Shown piece by piece: positions 21,553 to 33,300 of a stretch of DNA of 64,000 bases. How positions within the stretch are numbered: position 1 is the stretch's first letter; every line of letters starts with the position of its first letter. The translations under genes were made by a program, and so were the position numbers. The DNA is from Strigamia acuminata (Eukaryota > Arthropoda > Chilopoda > Geophilomorpha > Linotaeniidae). The DNA is taken from positions 7,411,601 to 7,475,600 of the forward strand of contig OX442324.1 of the NCBI GenBank assembly GCA_949358305.1, written 5' to 3'. The notes beneath the pieces were generated by a model, which worked only from the letters and a program-made list of their open reading frames with translations, searched no databases and was not told where the DNA came from.

Positions 21553-22626
21553 CTCTTCTTCTTTGTTACTACCTGAGAGCAGGTAATCCGTTACGTATTT
21601 TGAAAACGCGTAACGTCTAGAGTCCGCAATGATTTATTAATTGTAGAGAAGACACAATCCTTTGACTCGAAGCACTTTTAATTCACTTTTCCAGTTATAA
21701 ATAACACTATAACTCTTTAGCACACAAAACTCTTTTCACTTTCTGAAAAATAATTCAATAATTAAACACTTCAATTTTACAGAAATGTTTCAAAACACTA
21801 GAACAATTCAATAATTAAACAATTCAATTTTCACAATCAAATCTCAAAAATTTATCAAAATAATTCAAAGAAACACTTTCACGGTCATTTCCCACAAAAA
21901 TATCAAAAACACTTCATTTTCATGATCATATAATTTACTGAAATATCAAAAACAATTCAAAACTATTCAATTTTCACGGTCATGTGTTATATAATTCAGA
22001 AATTCAAAACAATCAAATTTTCACGATCATAATTTACAAAAATTTATCAAACAATTTTATTTCCACAGTCATAATTCAAAATTATCAAAAACTATCATCA
22101 GTAAACACTTTACAAAAATATCCTGAAACTCAAAATTATTCATTAGCAAATTCAAAAACAGTATAACTGAATTCTTCATTTAATTATAATAAACAACACC
22201 AAATAAATTCAATTCACAATCAAACTTCACATCAGTCAACACTTAATGCAAATTCATCCAATTAAACATTCAAGAACCTTATCTTATTTTATTTTTAAAC
22301 TTTGCCAATTTTCAACTCAATTAGCTATATTTACTTCATTAAGAATGAGTCACTTCTATCATTCCTATCTCTATCAGCAATGATTCACTCATATTCAAAT
22401 TAAGTTGGGCTTTTTCAAAATTTTATATGATTTTAAAGCAATTTTCAAACTAAATTTCGCCAATTTTCTAGTTTTAATTCTAATTTTCAACTATTTTACT
22501 CTAATTTTTACAATTTTAAGAATTTTAACTCTTAATAAATTTTGATTTTTCATGTTTTACACTCTAATTTCGGAATTTTATTCTAATTTTTATGCGGTGT
22601 GGGGAAAAACTCGCATCTCCACCATT
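21553..22626 (-). promoter_or_regulatory. Gypsy G1 leader and primer-binding site
   Basis: A PBS candidate in sense reads TGGTGGAGATGC (22613-22624), two bases inside the LTR. The same 12 bases sit at the same place in G2. I cannot assign the tRNA with confidence. The leader is extremely AT-rich, with repeated TTTTCACGGTCATAATT-like units, and holds no gene. Confidence 0.65.
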
Positions 22627-23231
22627 TGTTACGTGGTTTCTGGGCCTAATTGAAACTCACGCAACATTGTTTTATTTGGGGAATGAGTGAACATGGAAAG
22701 AGAAAGGATGAGACTGTTTATTTTGTTTTTAAATTCAAGTCTATTTTATTTGACCAGACAAACTAAGTTTGTTTGATCCTTAATAAATCTGGTTACATTA
22801 ATTGGAATGCAATTCTGAATCATCAATTGGACAAATCATTATTTTACACTTATTAAGTCTGAACAACCTTTATAAACTGTTTTCTATGAAACAACTGTGT
22901 GATAACTCAATTTGATGTAAACTGTTGATTTATAGTCAGTCAGCCGCTCTCAGTATCGAGGCGACATCAGACTCTCTAGTAAAGGGCGGGTGTAGTTAAT
23001 AGTTACCTGTTGAAGTCTGGAGAGAGAAGAGAGCTCTGTCTGAAAGCGGGCGGTTTTATAGCAAATCTGCCATAACCCCCATTCACGAATTAATCGGTCC
23101 AATCACATGGCGATGACGGTTTCCAATCGTCAACGCCATCTGTGGCCGAAATTACGCAACATTTACCGAATTATAACTCTAATTGCGCGATACGGATCGC
23201 TCGTCATTCGGGACGATCCGTACGCGTGACA
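22627..23231 (-). repeat. 5' LTR of gypsy G1
   Basis: 605 bp from TGTTACGTGG to CGTGACA. The right half (about 22930-23231) is nearly identical to the 3' LTR. The left half is only loosely similar, so the two LTRs did not arise from one ordinary insertion without later exchange. Confidence 0.82.
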
Positions 23232-23899
23232 ATATGTTCCAAAGCTGTCCCATCTTTGTGTTGTATTGCCTGTAATTTCGACAAAATTGTTGTTATTTGT
23301 CGTCTGAATTTCGCTTTCAACGCATCTTTCCATTGAGTCCATGTTCTAGTCGGATACAGTGGAAGTTGATCCAAATACCATGATGATGCGGAAGATTTCA
23401 GCACAATTGACAGATGTTTAATACGTTCAGTGTCATCGGCGATCGTATCTTCATATCCGATCAGCCATGTGTCAATATTTCCTGTCGCTGGATCAAAGTC
23501 AACTGGATTTCTTCTATTTACCACTAAATTTTGTAATACCGTCTGTATTGCTACTAATTCTGGTGATGATGCCATCTTAATTGGTGATTGTTCACTTTTA
23601 ATTGTCTCTACAGGTTGAATTAATTCCTTTTGGTCCTCAATATCGTCAGTTGCGTCCTCAAATGCGTCGTCCAAATTTGCTTGCACTTTATCCAGGAGAT
23701 TACCTAATTCCGTAGCTTCATCAGGCAACAACAAATTGTATACACTTGGATCGATTATTCTTTTATAGCGCTGTTCCGGGGTTTCGAAATCTTCCCTTTT
23801 TTGAATTTTTTCTTCTCCTTTGGATTTTGATCTCTTTTTCCGGTCAGTCACCTTATCATCCAGTGATTCAAGTTCTCCCGGATCTTTTGATGAAAACAA
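23232..23899 (-). pseudogene. Gypsy G2 Gag, N-terminal fragment
   Basis: Closely related to the G1 gag over the segment PELVAIQTVLQNLVVNRRN to DGTALEH, but more diverged before it. It stops abruptly where the G1 LTR begins; the rest of G2 (remaining gag, pol, 3' LTR) is absent. The apparent ATG region near 23899 lies in a Lys/Glu-rich start similar to G1. Confidence 0.85.
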
Positions 23900-24996
23900 A
23901 TAATCCGTTACTACTTGTGAAAAGTTATAACGTTTGGATTCCGCAATTGTTAAATAGTTAAGTTCGAAGACACAATCCTTTGACTTGAAGCACTTTTAAT
24001 TCACTTTTCCAGTTATAAATAACACTATAACTCTTTAGCACACAGAACACTTTTCACTTCCTGAAAAATAAGTCAGTGATTAAACACTTCAATTTTTACA
24101 GAAATATTTCAAAAACACTAGAACAATTCAATGATTAAACAATTCAATTTTCACAATCAAATCTCAAAACTTTAACAATAGAATTCAAGAAAAAAAAAAC
24201 ATTTTCACGGTCATAATTACAAAAATATCAAAAAAACAATTCATTTTCACGGTCATAATTACAAAAAATTTATCAAACAATTTTATTTTCACGGTCATAA
24301 TTCAAAAATTCATTAAACAGTTTTATTTTCACAGTCATAATTCAAAATTATCCAAAACTATTATTAGTAAATATTCAAGAAAACCTTTTATTAGTAACAC
24401 TTTATTTACAAAAATATCCTGAAATTCAAAAATATTCATTAGCAAATTCAAGTAATATTTCTTTATTAATGTACACTTTTATCAAAAACTGTAACTGAAT
24501 TCTTTATTTAATAGAAATAAACAACACCAAATAAACTCAATTCAAAATCATACTTCACACCAATCAACACTTAATGCAAATTCATCCAATTAAATATTCA
24601 AAACTTTATTCTATTTTATTATTTTTCAACTTTGCCAATTTTCACTTAATTAACTCTATTATCTTCATTAGCAATGAGTCACCTCTATTTTTCCTATCAT
24701 TCTTGAGAATGAGTCACTCAAATTCAAATTAGTTTGGGTTTTTTCAAAATTTTATATGATTTTAAAGCAATTTTCAAACTAAACTTGCCAATTTTCTCAG
24801 TTTTACTCTAATTTTCACTCATTTTACTCTAATTTTCGGTCTTTTTAGTCTAAATTTTTACAATTTCAAGGATTTTGACTCTAATTTTCTTCAAAAAATA
24901 GGCCTAATTTTACTATTTTCGTTAATTTTAGCTCTAATTTCGGGGTTTTTATTCTAATTTATGTGTAGTGTGGGGAAAACTTGCATCTCCACCATT
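23900..24996 (-). promoter_or_regulatory. Gypsy G2 leader and primer-binding site
   Basis: AT-rich leader closely parallel to that of G1, with repeated TTTTCACGGTCATAATT-like units. The PBS candidate TGGTGGAGATGC (24983-24994) lies two bases from the LTR. No gene is seen. Confidence 0.65.
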
Positions 24997-25563
24997 TGTT
25001 ACGTGGATTCCAGGTGCCAATTGGATTTCCACATAACTGTTTTGGTCTATGAATGAGAGGAAGAAATGAGGCTTTTGTTTATGCTTTTAAATTCAACAGA
25101 TGTATTTATTAGACCGGATAAACAGAGTTTATTCGACCTTCATTAAAGTCAGTGTACATTTTATTCTTTACAGTTATGAACTTTCACTGGATAAATCAAC
25201 ATTGTACAATCATTAAATGCTACAATCTTTATAAACTGGTTCAATAGAACAACTGTGTGATAACTCAATCCTATGTGAATGGTTTGGTTTATAGTCAGTC
25301 AGCCGCTCTCAGTATCGAGGCGACATCAGACTCTCTAGTTCTGAAAAGCAAAAGTGATTAGAGACCTGTCTTAGTGCGGGCTCCTTATTTATAGCAAATC
25401 TGCCATAAACCCCATAATTGAATTGATCGGTCCATCACATGGCGATGACGGATTCCAGCCGTCAGCGCCATCTGTGGCCGAAATTTAGCAACATTTAACT
25501 AATAGTGGATCGAATTACGTGTTACGAATCGCGCATTAATTGGCACGATTCATACACGTGACA
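24997..25563 (-). repeat. 5' LTR of gypsy G2
   Basis: 567 bp from TGTTACGTGG to ACGTGACA. It is a third LTR variant of the same family. It shares with both G1 LTRs the block around TATAGTCAGTCAGCCGCTCT and the GCGCCATCTGTGGCCGAAATT block. It abuts the gag of copia C1, into which G2 inserted. No matching duplication is found on the left because G2's left part is missing. Confidence 0.85.
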
Positions 25564-27514
25564 ATACGTTTACTGGACGAATTTTTCAGTTTAAAATTCG
25601 ATCCAAACACAGAAACAATTGGTGTTTTTGCCGCAAAAATAAGGAATGCTGCAAAGAAGCTCGCCGATGTGAAACACCAATTAGACAATTTGTACCAAGC
25701 GTTTCAGCTCATTAGATATCTGCCGCAAGAGTACCAGTCCATAGTACAGGCCATCTACAGATGGGAGGATGTGAATTTCACGTTAGAAAAGGTGGAAACC
25801 GAGCTTGTCGCCGAAGAAGGACGTCTCGCTCAACAGAAGAGAGATTCGGGCCAGGGGCAGATCATAGACGCCTTCAGCACGGGAGCAGGTTCCGCCAATG
25901 CAAAAAGTAGTGAAAGTTCCTCGAAACCTCAACAACAAGGGAACTTTGGACAAAATAACCGAGGCTACCAGGGCGGACAAAGGGGCAGCAAATCGAATTA
26001 TCGAGGAAAAAGGAACACGAGAGGAAATTTCCGAGGAAACACAACCGGGTCAACGGGACGGGGGCCGTGTTTTCGGTGCAACCAGCACGGACATTGGGCA
26101 AAGGATTGCACGACTCAACTACAGTCACTACCAAATACCAACATGAAGTCGAATACGGCCGAAGAACTTGACGCCGACATGCTGGATGTTGGATTCCTCA
26201 CGGAATTGAGTCAGCAAGAAATGTTGCAGTGCAGTGGAGCAAATAATTGCTGGATTTATGACACGGGAGCCACTGGACATTTTTGTAAGGATAGAGCTCA
26301 ATTCCACAATTTCAAAGAAACAACGGGAACAATTAGTCAGGCTGATAAGAAAACACTAATACAAATACAAGGAGTTGGAGAAGTCTGCATCATGTGTCTG
26401 GTTGGGACCGAAACAATTCCCATCACACTGAAAAAGGTTTACTATGCGCCGGACTTACGAAGAAATTTGTTGTCGGGGCCGTGTATTGATGAGGCAAGAT
26501 GCAGAGTCGCTATTGGTGCGGGTTTAGTTAAAATCTACGACCCACAATGGAAAAGACAATTAATGCAGGGAGTCAAGAAAGACAGACTATATTATATCCA
26601 AATTAGCGACGAAAAACCTGACATTGAGAAATTGAAGGAGAAGGAAAGAAACAAAGCGAACACTAGTGAAGAAAATAAACAACAACCTGTTGGATCAAGC
26701 AAGAATGTTTCTAGTCCAGAAGAAGCACGACTTTGGCACGAACGTTTAGGACATATTCATTTTCCCAGCGTACAACATATGAGTAAAGTGGATGCAGTGA
26801 TTGGATTGCCAATGCTGGATGTGCCAATAACACAATGTGACGTGTGCGATCTCGCAAAGAAAAAGACAGTACCACACAAGTCTTTGCCGGGAATCAGGTC
26901 AAAAGAACCGCTGGAGCTTTTGCACATGGATGTATGCGGAGCCTTTGGAACACCTACACTGTCAGGAAACCGATATTTCCTCACTATTACGGACGATTAT
27001 TCACGTTATTCAACAGTGTTTTTGATGAAAAAGAAGGACGAGGTGTTTGATTTATTTCGGAAGCACGCAAAACGAATTGAGCGGCTACTCGGCAAGTCAA
27101 TTTTAGCCATTCGAACTGACAACGGGATGGAGTTCTGTTCCAACAAGTTTGGGTTATACTTTGAAGAGCAAGAGATTAAACACGAAATACACACCAGTCC
27201 AGAATGGAGTTTCTGAGAGACTCAACCAAATATTAGCCAATGGAATGCGAGCGCTTGTCTACGATGCCGGCTTAGAACACCGATTTTGGGGTGAAGCAAT
27301 TCTAACATTCAACTACCTCAGGAACAGGATTGCGAAGTTGAATTCTGACAAGACGCCTATGGAACTGTATTATGGTCGCAAGCCATCACTCAGACATTTG
27401 AGAAAGTTTGGGAGTTTGTGCTTTGTGCAAAAAAGGATACGAGATGGGAAAATAGACAATAAGAGTCTACATGGAATTATGCTCGGATATTCGAGGATTA
27501 CCAAAGGGTACAGG
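25564..27514 (+). pseudogene. Copia C1 Gag-protease-integrase, copy 1
   Basis: The gag start is lost to the gypsy insertion at 25563; an apparent ATG at 25540 lies in the gypsy LTR. It encodes Gag, a CCHC knuckle (CFRCNQHGHWAKDC), protease WIYDTGATGHF, integrase HHCC (WHERLGHIHFPS, CDVCDLAKK), and DDE with DVCGAF and RTDNGMEF. A roughly 10-base deletion near 27185 shifts the frame before the QNGVSERLN box. The copy stops at the duplication junction, so it has no RT. Confidence 0.88.
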
Positions 27515-27877
27515 ATTGTACAATCATTAAATGCTACAATCTTTATAAACTGGTTCAATAGAACAACTGTGTGATAACTCAATCCTATGTGAATGGTTTG
27601 GTTTATAGTCAGTCAGCCGCTCTCAGTATCGAGGCGACATCAGACTCTCTAGTTCTGAAAAGCAAAAGTGATTAGAGACCTGTCTTAGTGCGGGCTCCTT
27701 ATTTATAGCAAATCTGCCATAAACCCCATAATTGAATTGATCGGTCCATCACATGGCGATGACGGATTCCAGCCGTCAGCGCCATCTGTGGCCGAAATTT
27801 AGCAACATTTAACTAATAGTGGATCGAATTACGTGTTACGAATCGCGCATTAATTGGCACGATTCATACACGTGACA
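27515..27877 (-). repeat. Duplicated 363-bp piece of the gypsy G2 LTR
   Basis: Same sequence as 25201-25563, ending ACGTGACA, carried along by the tandem duplication. It is not a separate insertion: it has no TG start and its left edge is the duplication breakpoint. Confidence 0.9.
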
Positions 27878-30433
27878 ATACGTTTACTGGACGAATTTTT
27901 CAGTTTAAAATTCGATCCAAACACAGAAACAATTGGTGTTTTTGCCGCAAAAATAAGGAATGCTGCAAAGAAGCTCGCCGATGTGAAACACCAATTAGAC
28001 AATTTGTACCAAGCGTTTCAGCTCATTAGATATCTGCCGCAAGAGTACCAGTCCATAGTACAGGCCATCTACAGATGGGAGGATGTGAATTTCACGTTAG
28101 AAAAGGTGGAAACCGAGCTTGTCGCCGAAGAAGGACGTCTCGCTCAACAGAAGAGAGATTCGGGCCAGGGGCAGATCATAGACGCCTTCAGCACGGGAGC
28201 AGGTTCCGCCAATGCAAAAAGTAGTGAAAGTTCCTCGAAACCTCAACAACAAGGGAACTTTGGACAAAATAACCGAGGCTACCAGGGCGGACAAAGGGGC
28301 AGCAAATCGAATTATCGAGGAAAAAGGAACACGAGAGGAAATTTCCGAGGAAACACAACCGGGTCAACGGGACGGGGGCCGTGTTTTCGGTGCAACCAGC
28401 ACGGACATTGGGCAAAGGATTGCACGACTCAACTACAGTCACTACCAAATACCAACATGAAGTCGAATACGGCCGAAGAACTTGACGCCGACATGCTGGA
28501 TGTTGGATTCCTCACGGAATTGAGTCAGCAAGAAATGTTGCAGTGCAGTGGAGCAAATAATTGCTGGATTTATGACACGGGAGCCACTGGACATTTTTGT
28601 AAGGATAGAGCTCAATTCCACAATTTCAAAGAAACAACGGGAACAATTAGTCAGGCTGATAAGAAAACACTAATACAAATACAAGGAGTTGGAGAAGTCT
28701 GCATCATGTGTCTGGTTGGGACCGAAACAATTCCCATCACACTGAAAAAGGTTTACTATGCGCCGGACTTACGAAGAAATTTGTTGTCGGGGCCGTGTAT
28801 TGATGAGGCAAGATGCAGAGTCGCTATTGGTGCGGGTTTAGTTAAAATCTACGACCCACAATGGAAAAGACAATTAATGCAGGGAGTCAAGAAAGACAGA
28901 CTATATTATATCCAAATTAGCGACGAAAAACCTGACATTGAGAAATTGAAGGAGAAGGAAAGAAACAAAGCGAACACTAGTGAAGAAAATAAACAACAAC
29001 CTGTTGGATCAAGCAAGAATGTTTCTAGTCCAGAAGAAGCACGACTTTGGCACGAACGTTTAGGACATATTCATTTTCCCAGCGTACAACATATGAGTAA
29101 AGTGGATGCAGTGATTGGATTGCCAATGCTGGATGTGCCAATAACACAATGTGACGTGTGCGATCTCGCAAAGAAAAAGGCAGTACCACACAAGTCTTTG
29201 CCGGGAATCAGGTCAAAAGAACCGCTGGAGCTTTTGCACATGGATGTATGCGGAGCCTTTGGAACACCTACACTGTCAGGAAACCGATATTTCCTCACTA
29301 TTACGGACGATTATTCACGTTATTCAACAGTGTTTTTGATGAAAAAGAAGGACGAGGTGTTTGATTTATTTCGGAAGCACGCAAAACGAATTGAGCGGCT
29401 ACTCGGCAAGTCAATTTTAGCCATTCGAACTGACAACGGGATGGAGTTCTGTTCCAACAAGTTTGGGTTATACTTTGAAGAGCAAGAGATTAAACACGAA
29501 ATACACACCAGTCCAGAATGGAGTTTCTGAGAGACTCAACCAAACATTAGCCAATGGAATGCGAGCGCTTGTCTACGATGCCGGCTTAGAACACCGATTT
29601 TGGGGTGAAGCAATTCTAACATTCAACTACCTCAGGAACAGGATTGCGAAGTTGAATTCTGACAAGACGCCTATGGAACTGTATTATGGTCGCAAGCCAT
29701 CACTCAGACATTTGAGAAAGTTTGGGAGTTTGTGCTTTGTGCAAAAAAGGATACGAGATGGGAAAATAGACAATAAGAGTCTACATGGAATTATGCTCGG
29801 ATATTCGAGGATTACCAAAGGGTACAGGATTTGGTTGCCACAATTTTCGAAGGTGATCGAAACCAGCGACGTCAAATTTGTGGAAAGCAGGCGCGGTGTT
29901 GAAGGCCTGCTGGGCCTACCGGAGAAATATACTACGTATATAGACAATTTGAACGATAACTTAGACGACAACAACGATCGTCAGTACTACTCCGATGAGG
30001 ACGTGAGGCCGCCACTTCCCCCGCCGCAACCAACTAAGAGGGAAGAAGACGCAGAACAAGAGCTGCCGCGATTTAAATTGAAGTTTAGACTGCCAGATGA
30101 GAAACTGCGTCCTAACTTGCCAGGAGTTAAATACCCAAACGTTTTGCCGCAACCCGGACAAGCACCTGTAAATCCCGTTGCGACAATACCAGCACTTGTT
30201 TGGAGGAAGACAGAGAAAGTTAGGCCGACGGGACAAAAAGATTTTGAGTATACGATCGTCGGATACGATAAGCCGAAGTTACATTCGATACCAGAAGTAA
30301 AACGATACTGTGCAGACCACAACTTTTGTGTTCCCGAACATCTTTTCGAGGACAAAAGAAAGAAGAAACCTTCTGAATCGAATACAACGGCTGACAGCTT
30401 CGACTTGAATCTTGACGACTTCACTCTCGAAGC
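27878..30433 (+). pseudogene. Copia C1 Gag-protease-integrase, copy 2
   Basis: Same content as copy 1, including the shared frameshift near 29500, so that lesion is older than the duplication. After the shift the frame (29463-30433) continues with the integrase end (KLNSDKTPMELYYGRKPSLRHL, YSRITKGYRIWLP). A linker rich in Pro and Asp follows, up to the insertion of a DNA transposon at 30434. The C-terminal part of the polyprotein resumes at 31443. Confidence 0.88.
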
Positions 30434-31442
30434 GGGGTGGCGCTATTATCGCAAAAATAGAAATCGCGAATTTCAGCAATCGCGAAATTAGCGATTGCTG
30501 AATTCAAAGAATTATGTCGCGAACTGGCACATTCGCGAATCCAACAATCGCGAAAGTGACGTATCGCGAATCTGTGTAATCGCGAAAAGTCGCGAAAGTG
30601 ACGTATCGCGAATCTGTGTAATCGCGACCGTCGGCTGACGACCAAGAATCGTCGGCCGACTGTCGACCGTCAGCTTCCGCCGACTTTCAACCGTCAGCCG
30701 ACGATTTTTGGTCGTCAGCCGACCAAGAGAAGCCAGCCAAGAAAATCCAAAATTACTGCAAAAACCAAAAAACTCCGCTGTGTTCAACTGCACTGCAAAA
30801 CACTAATTGCAAAAATTCATTCGTAATCATAAGTTACGATCACGAATGAATTCTTGCAATCCGTGCAACTCAAACTACTAAACTATAGTTTGTGAAATGC
30901 GATTCGATTGCGAATGCCATTGCTTACGATAACGTCGGTTTGACGTAAACGTAAAGCACAATCGGCGGAGTCAGAATTTTTATAAACACGTCTAGGATAC
31001 GAATTGAGAGTTGACCAATCAGTGCGTTCTGATCCGGTATATAAACAGCCAACTTTATAGAATAAAATCACTTCATTCTTGTCATCCGAACATGTCGATT
31101 AACGGACGCAAAACGGGTTGTGTAAATTATTTTGTATTTTGTATTTTGTTTTTGCATAAACAAACAATTTTTTTTTGTAAATTCGTAGAAAATTGGGCTG
31201 ACACAAGACTGGTTTTTTCCCAATTCTGTATTTCTCGATTCGCGATTCCCGGATTCGCGATTTAATTGCATAGCCAATTAAATCGCGAATTTCTAGATTC
31301 GCGATTCCCGGATTTGCGGCAGTACGTAATCGCGACATAACAGATTCGCGTTATATCAGATTCGCGACACATTGCCAAATAAAAATAAAATTCGCGTTTC
31401 CGGGATTCGCGATTCCCATTTTCGCGACTCTAAATGCGCCCC
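30434..31442. mobile_element. Hairpin-rich non-autonomous DNA transposon (MITE-like)
   Basis: A 1009-bp insertion in the copia C1 polymerase with an 8-bp duplication, CTCGAAGC (30426-30433 and 31443-31450). Ends are imperfect inverted repeats: GGGGTGGCGC at the left and GCGCCCC at the right, similar inward for about 45 bp. It has no coding capacity. It holds many TCGCGAA words and three strong hairpins (30630-30723, 30807-30859 and 31253-31290). An 8-bp TSD is known for the hAT, P and Merlin superfamilies; I cannot choose between them. Confidence 0.85.
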
Positions 31443-32960
31443 CTCGAAGCTAATCATCTCGAAGTTGACATACCGACACGCTTTGAACAAGTAGCCAATT
31501 TACCAGAGAAAGAAGACTGGAATCAAGCGATGTGCGACGAAATCGATACGATGCATGAGCGAGAGGTGTGGAAACTGGTTCCACCGCCACCTGATGTGAA
31601 GCTAGTGGGATGCAAGTGGATTTACACCGTCAAGCAGAACGAAGATGGACAAATTGCACGATACAAAGCGAGACTTGTGGCGCAAGGTTTTTCCCAAATC
31701 TACGGGGAATCGTATGAAGAAACTTTCTCGCCCGTGGTGGATTTCTCCATCGTCCGCTTCATGTTTACACTTCTCGTTTGCATGTTGAAATGGTCCTATA
31801 TCCAGGCGGATGTAAAATGCGCATACCTTTATGCGAAACTGCATAAGACAGTGTATATGCGCCAACCCAAAGGATTTGTTTGCCGAGGGAAAGAAACTTA
31901 TGTTTGCCGCCTCCTTCGCGCAATATATGGCTTACATCAATCTGGAAGAGAATGGGGCGAAGAGTTGGAAGATACCTTATTGAATCTTGGGCTTCAGCAC
32001 GTGAACTGGTGTAATTGTGTCTACAAATACGGATATGTCGCCTATCTTATCGTGTACGTCGACGATATTGTCGTTTTTGGCAAACAACATCAAGACGCGA
32101 TGAATGTATTGGACATGATTAAAACCCAGTTCGACCTCGTGATTCTGGGTAAAACTAAGAAACTTTTGGGAGTTGAATTCTGCCAGCATAATCAACAAAT
32201 GATCCTACATCAGAAGTCGTACATCAACAAAGTTTTGCTGAAGTTCAAGGATCATTTAGAAATAATGGAAGGAGTTCCTTACCAAAGTCTTCTCGGATGC
32301 TTGGCATTCATCGCTTCTCGAACAAGACCCGACATGACCTACGCCGTCAATATCCTGAGTCAGTTTCAATCCAATCCAGGATGGGACCACTGGATTGTAC
32401 TATTGGACTTGTTAAGTTATTTGAGAACGACGAGGAATCATGGTTTAACGTTGTTCCCGAATGATCGAATTGAAGTGGTCGGTTTTAGTGATTCGGACTA
32501 CGCGAACAACAGGGACGATCGAATCTCTGTTGGAGGAACCCTTGTAACACTTGGAGGTGCACCCATTTATTGGAGGACTTTCAAGCAGCGAAACGTTACA
32601 TTATTGACTATGGAAGCGGAGTACGTAGCCCTCACGGAAACTGTGAAGGACTACATTTGGATCGTTAGAGTTTTACACGAGATTGTTCCCAATTTGGCTA
32701 ATAAGTTCCACCATCGAGTCCTGTGTGACAACATCTCCACTGTGGACTTCACCAAGTCTAATATCGAAAATCGCAAGACAAAGCATATAGATATTAGATA
32801 TCATTTTATTAGGGAGCTTGTGAGGAGACAAAATCTCCAGATCATACACGTGGGGACAAAGTGTAATTTTGCCGATATATTTACTAAGTCTGTTGACAAG
32901 AATGATCTTGTGAATTATTGTAATTGTTTCCTAATTGATCTTAGTACTCTAACCGCTTAA
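31443..32960 (+). pseudogene. Copia C1 RT and RNase H
   Basis: An open frame of about 500 codons. It has RT with VGCKWIYTVKQ, YKARLVAQGF, FSPVVDFSIVRFMF, the [10 protein letters not shown] motif, the catalytic YVDDIVVF box, and RNase H with GFSDSDYANN, MEAEYVALTETVKD, a CDNISTVDFTKSN stretch and FADIFTKS. The connection between LLGVEF and RTRPDM is a little shorter than in the other elements here. The frame is intact but cut off from gag by the DNA transposon at 30434-31442 and the upstream frameshift. Confidence 0.88.
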
Positions 32961-32964
32961 TTAT

Positions 32965-32978
32965 ACGAGGGGGCCGAT
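32965..32978 (+). promoter_or_regulatory. Polypurine tract of copia C1
   Basis: ACGAGGGGGCCGAT directly precedes the 3' LTR. The identical 14 bases precede the 3' LTR of copia H. Confidence 0.85.
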
Positions 32979-33295
32979 TGTTAACTTGTCGTACTCATTG
33001 ATTACTCTGTTATTCTGTCGTATTATCAAGCGATAATATTCTCAATTGTTGCATATGTATTTGTTTGCTTTTGCCTATTCACATTACGAGTGTTTGCAAT
33101 GTCTCACATATTTAACTGTCATAATATGCCTCTAGGTGGCACTGTATACTTAAGGAGTCACATGACTTGAGAATAAAGCTCTCACTCTATGTTTGAATTC
33201 ACACCTGTGAACACCTGGCTGTTTCTTATCATTGGACATTTTCCACACCATTGCAGATCAATGCTATCCACACAAGTTTATAAACAATTCTAACA
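32979..33295 (+). repeat. 3' LTR of copia C1
   Basis: 317 bp with inverted ends TGTTA..TAACA, followed by TSD CTTTA. It is related in layout and length to the 319-bp LTR of copia H. Confidence 0.92.
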
Positions 33296-33300
33296 CTTTA

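Larger units (their letters stand above)
702..23231 (-). mobile_element. Ty3/gypsy element G1, with copia A nested in it
   Basis: Minus-strand gypsy in the standard order. It has a 5' LTR (22627-23231), PBS (22613-22624), gag (20164-21552), protease-RT-RNase H (17696-20158), integrase (2268-3600), PPT (about 1299-1312) and 3' LTR (702-1298). Copia A splits the integrase with TSD CTCCT. Pol carries a frameshift and a stop codon in RNase H. The two LTRs are 597 and 605 bp and differ strongly in one half. The outer flanks share only ATAT: the left flank is a copia LTR and the right flank is the gag of another gypsy. G1 is therefore not a simple insertion. Confidence 0.85.
25201..29828. repeat. 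2314-bp tandem duplication
   Basis: Copy 1 is 25201-27514 and copy 2 is 27515-29828. Each unit holds the last 363 bp of the G2 LTR plus C1 gag, protease and most of integrase. I see two transitions between the copies: a Thr/Ala codon in AKKK[T/A]VPHK and an Ile/Thr codon in LNQ[I/T]LANG. The breakpoints share the 3-bp microhomology ATT. The unit joins unrelated elements, so it is a genomic (or assembly) event, not a transposition. Confidence 0.9.
641..33295 (+). mobile_element. Copia element C1, heavily interrupted
   Basis: C1 begins with the first 61 bp of its LTR (641-701) and ends with a full LTR (32979-33295). It is bounded by the 5-bp duplication CTTTA (636-640 and 33296-33300), which proves that everything between was inserted into copia D. 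Inside are gypsy insertions (702-25563), gag-protease-integrase coding (two tandem copies), a 1-kb DNA transposon (30434-31442) and RT-RNase H (31443-32960). The rest of the 5' LTR, the PBS, the leader and the start of gag are missing. A frameshift in integrase and these losses make it dead. Confidence 0.85.

Noticed and set aside
25540-25563. ATG starts at 25540 and 27854 for the C1 gag-pol frames
   Set aside because: These codons lie in the end of the gypsy LTR; the native gag start was lost with the insertion.
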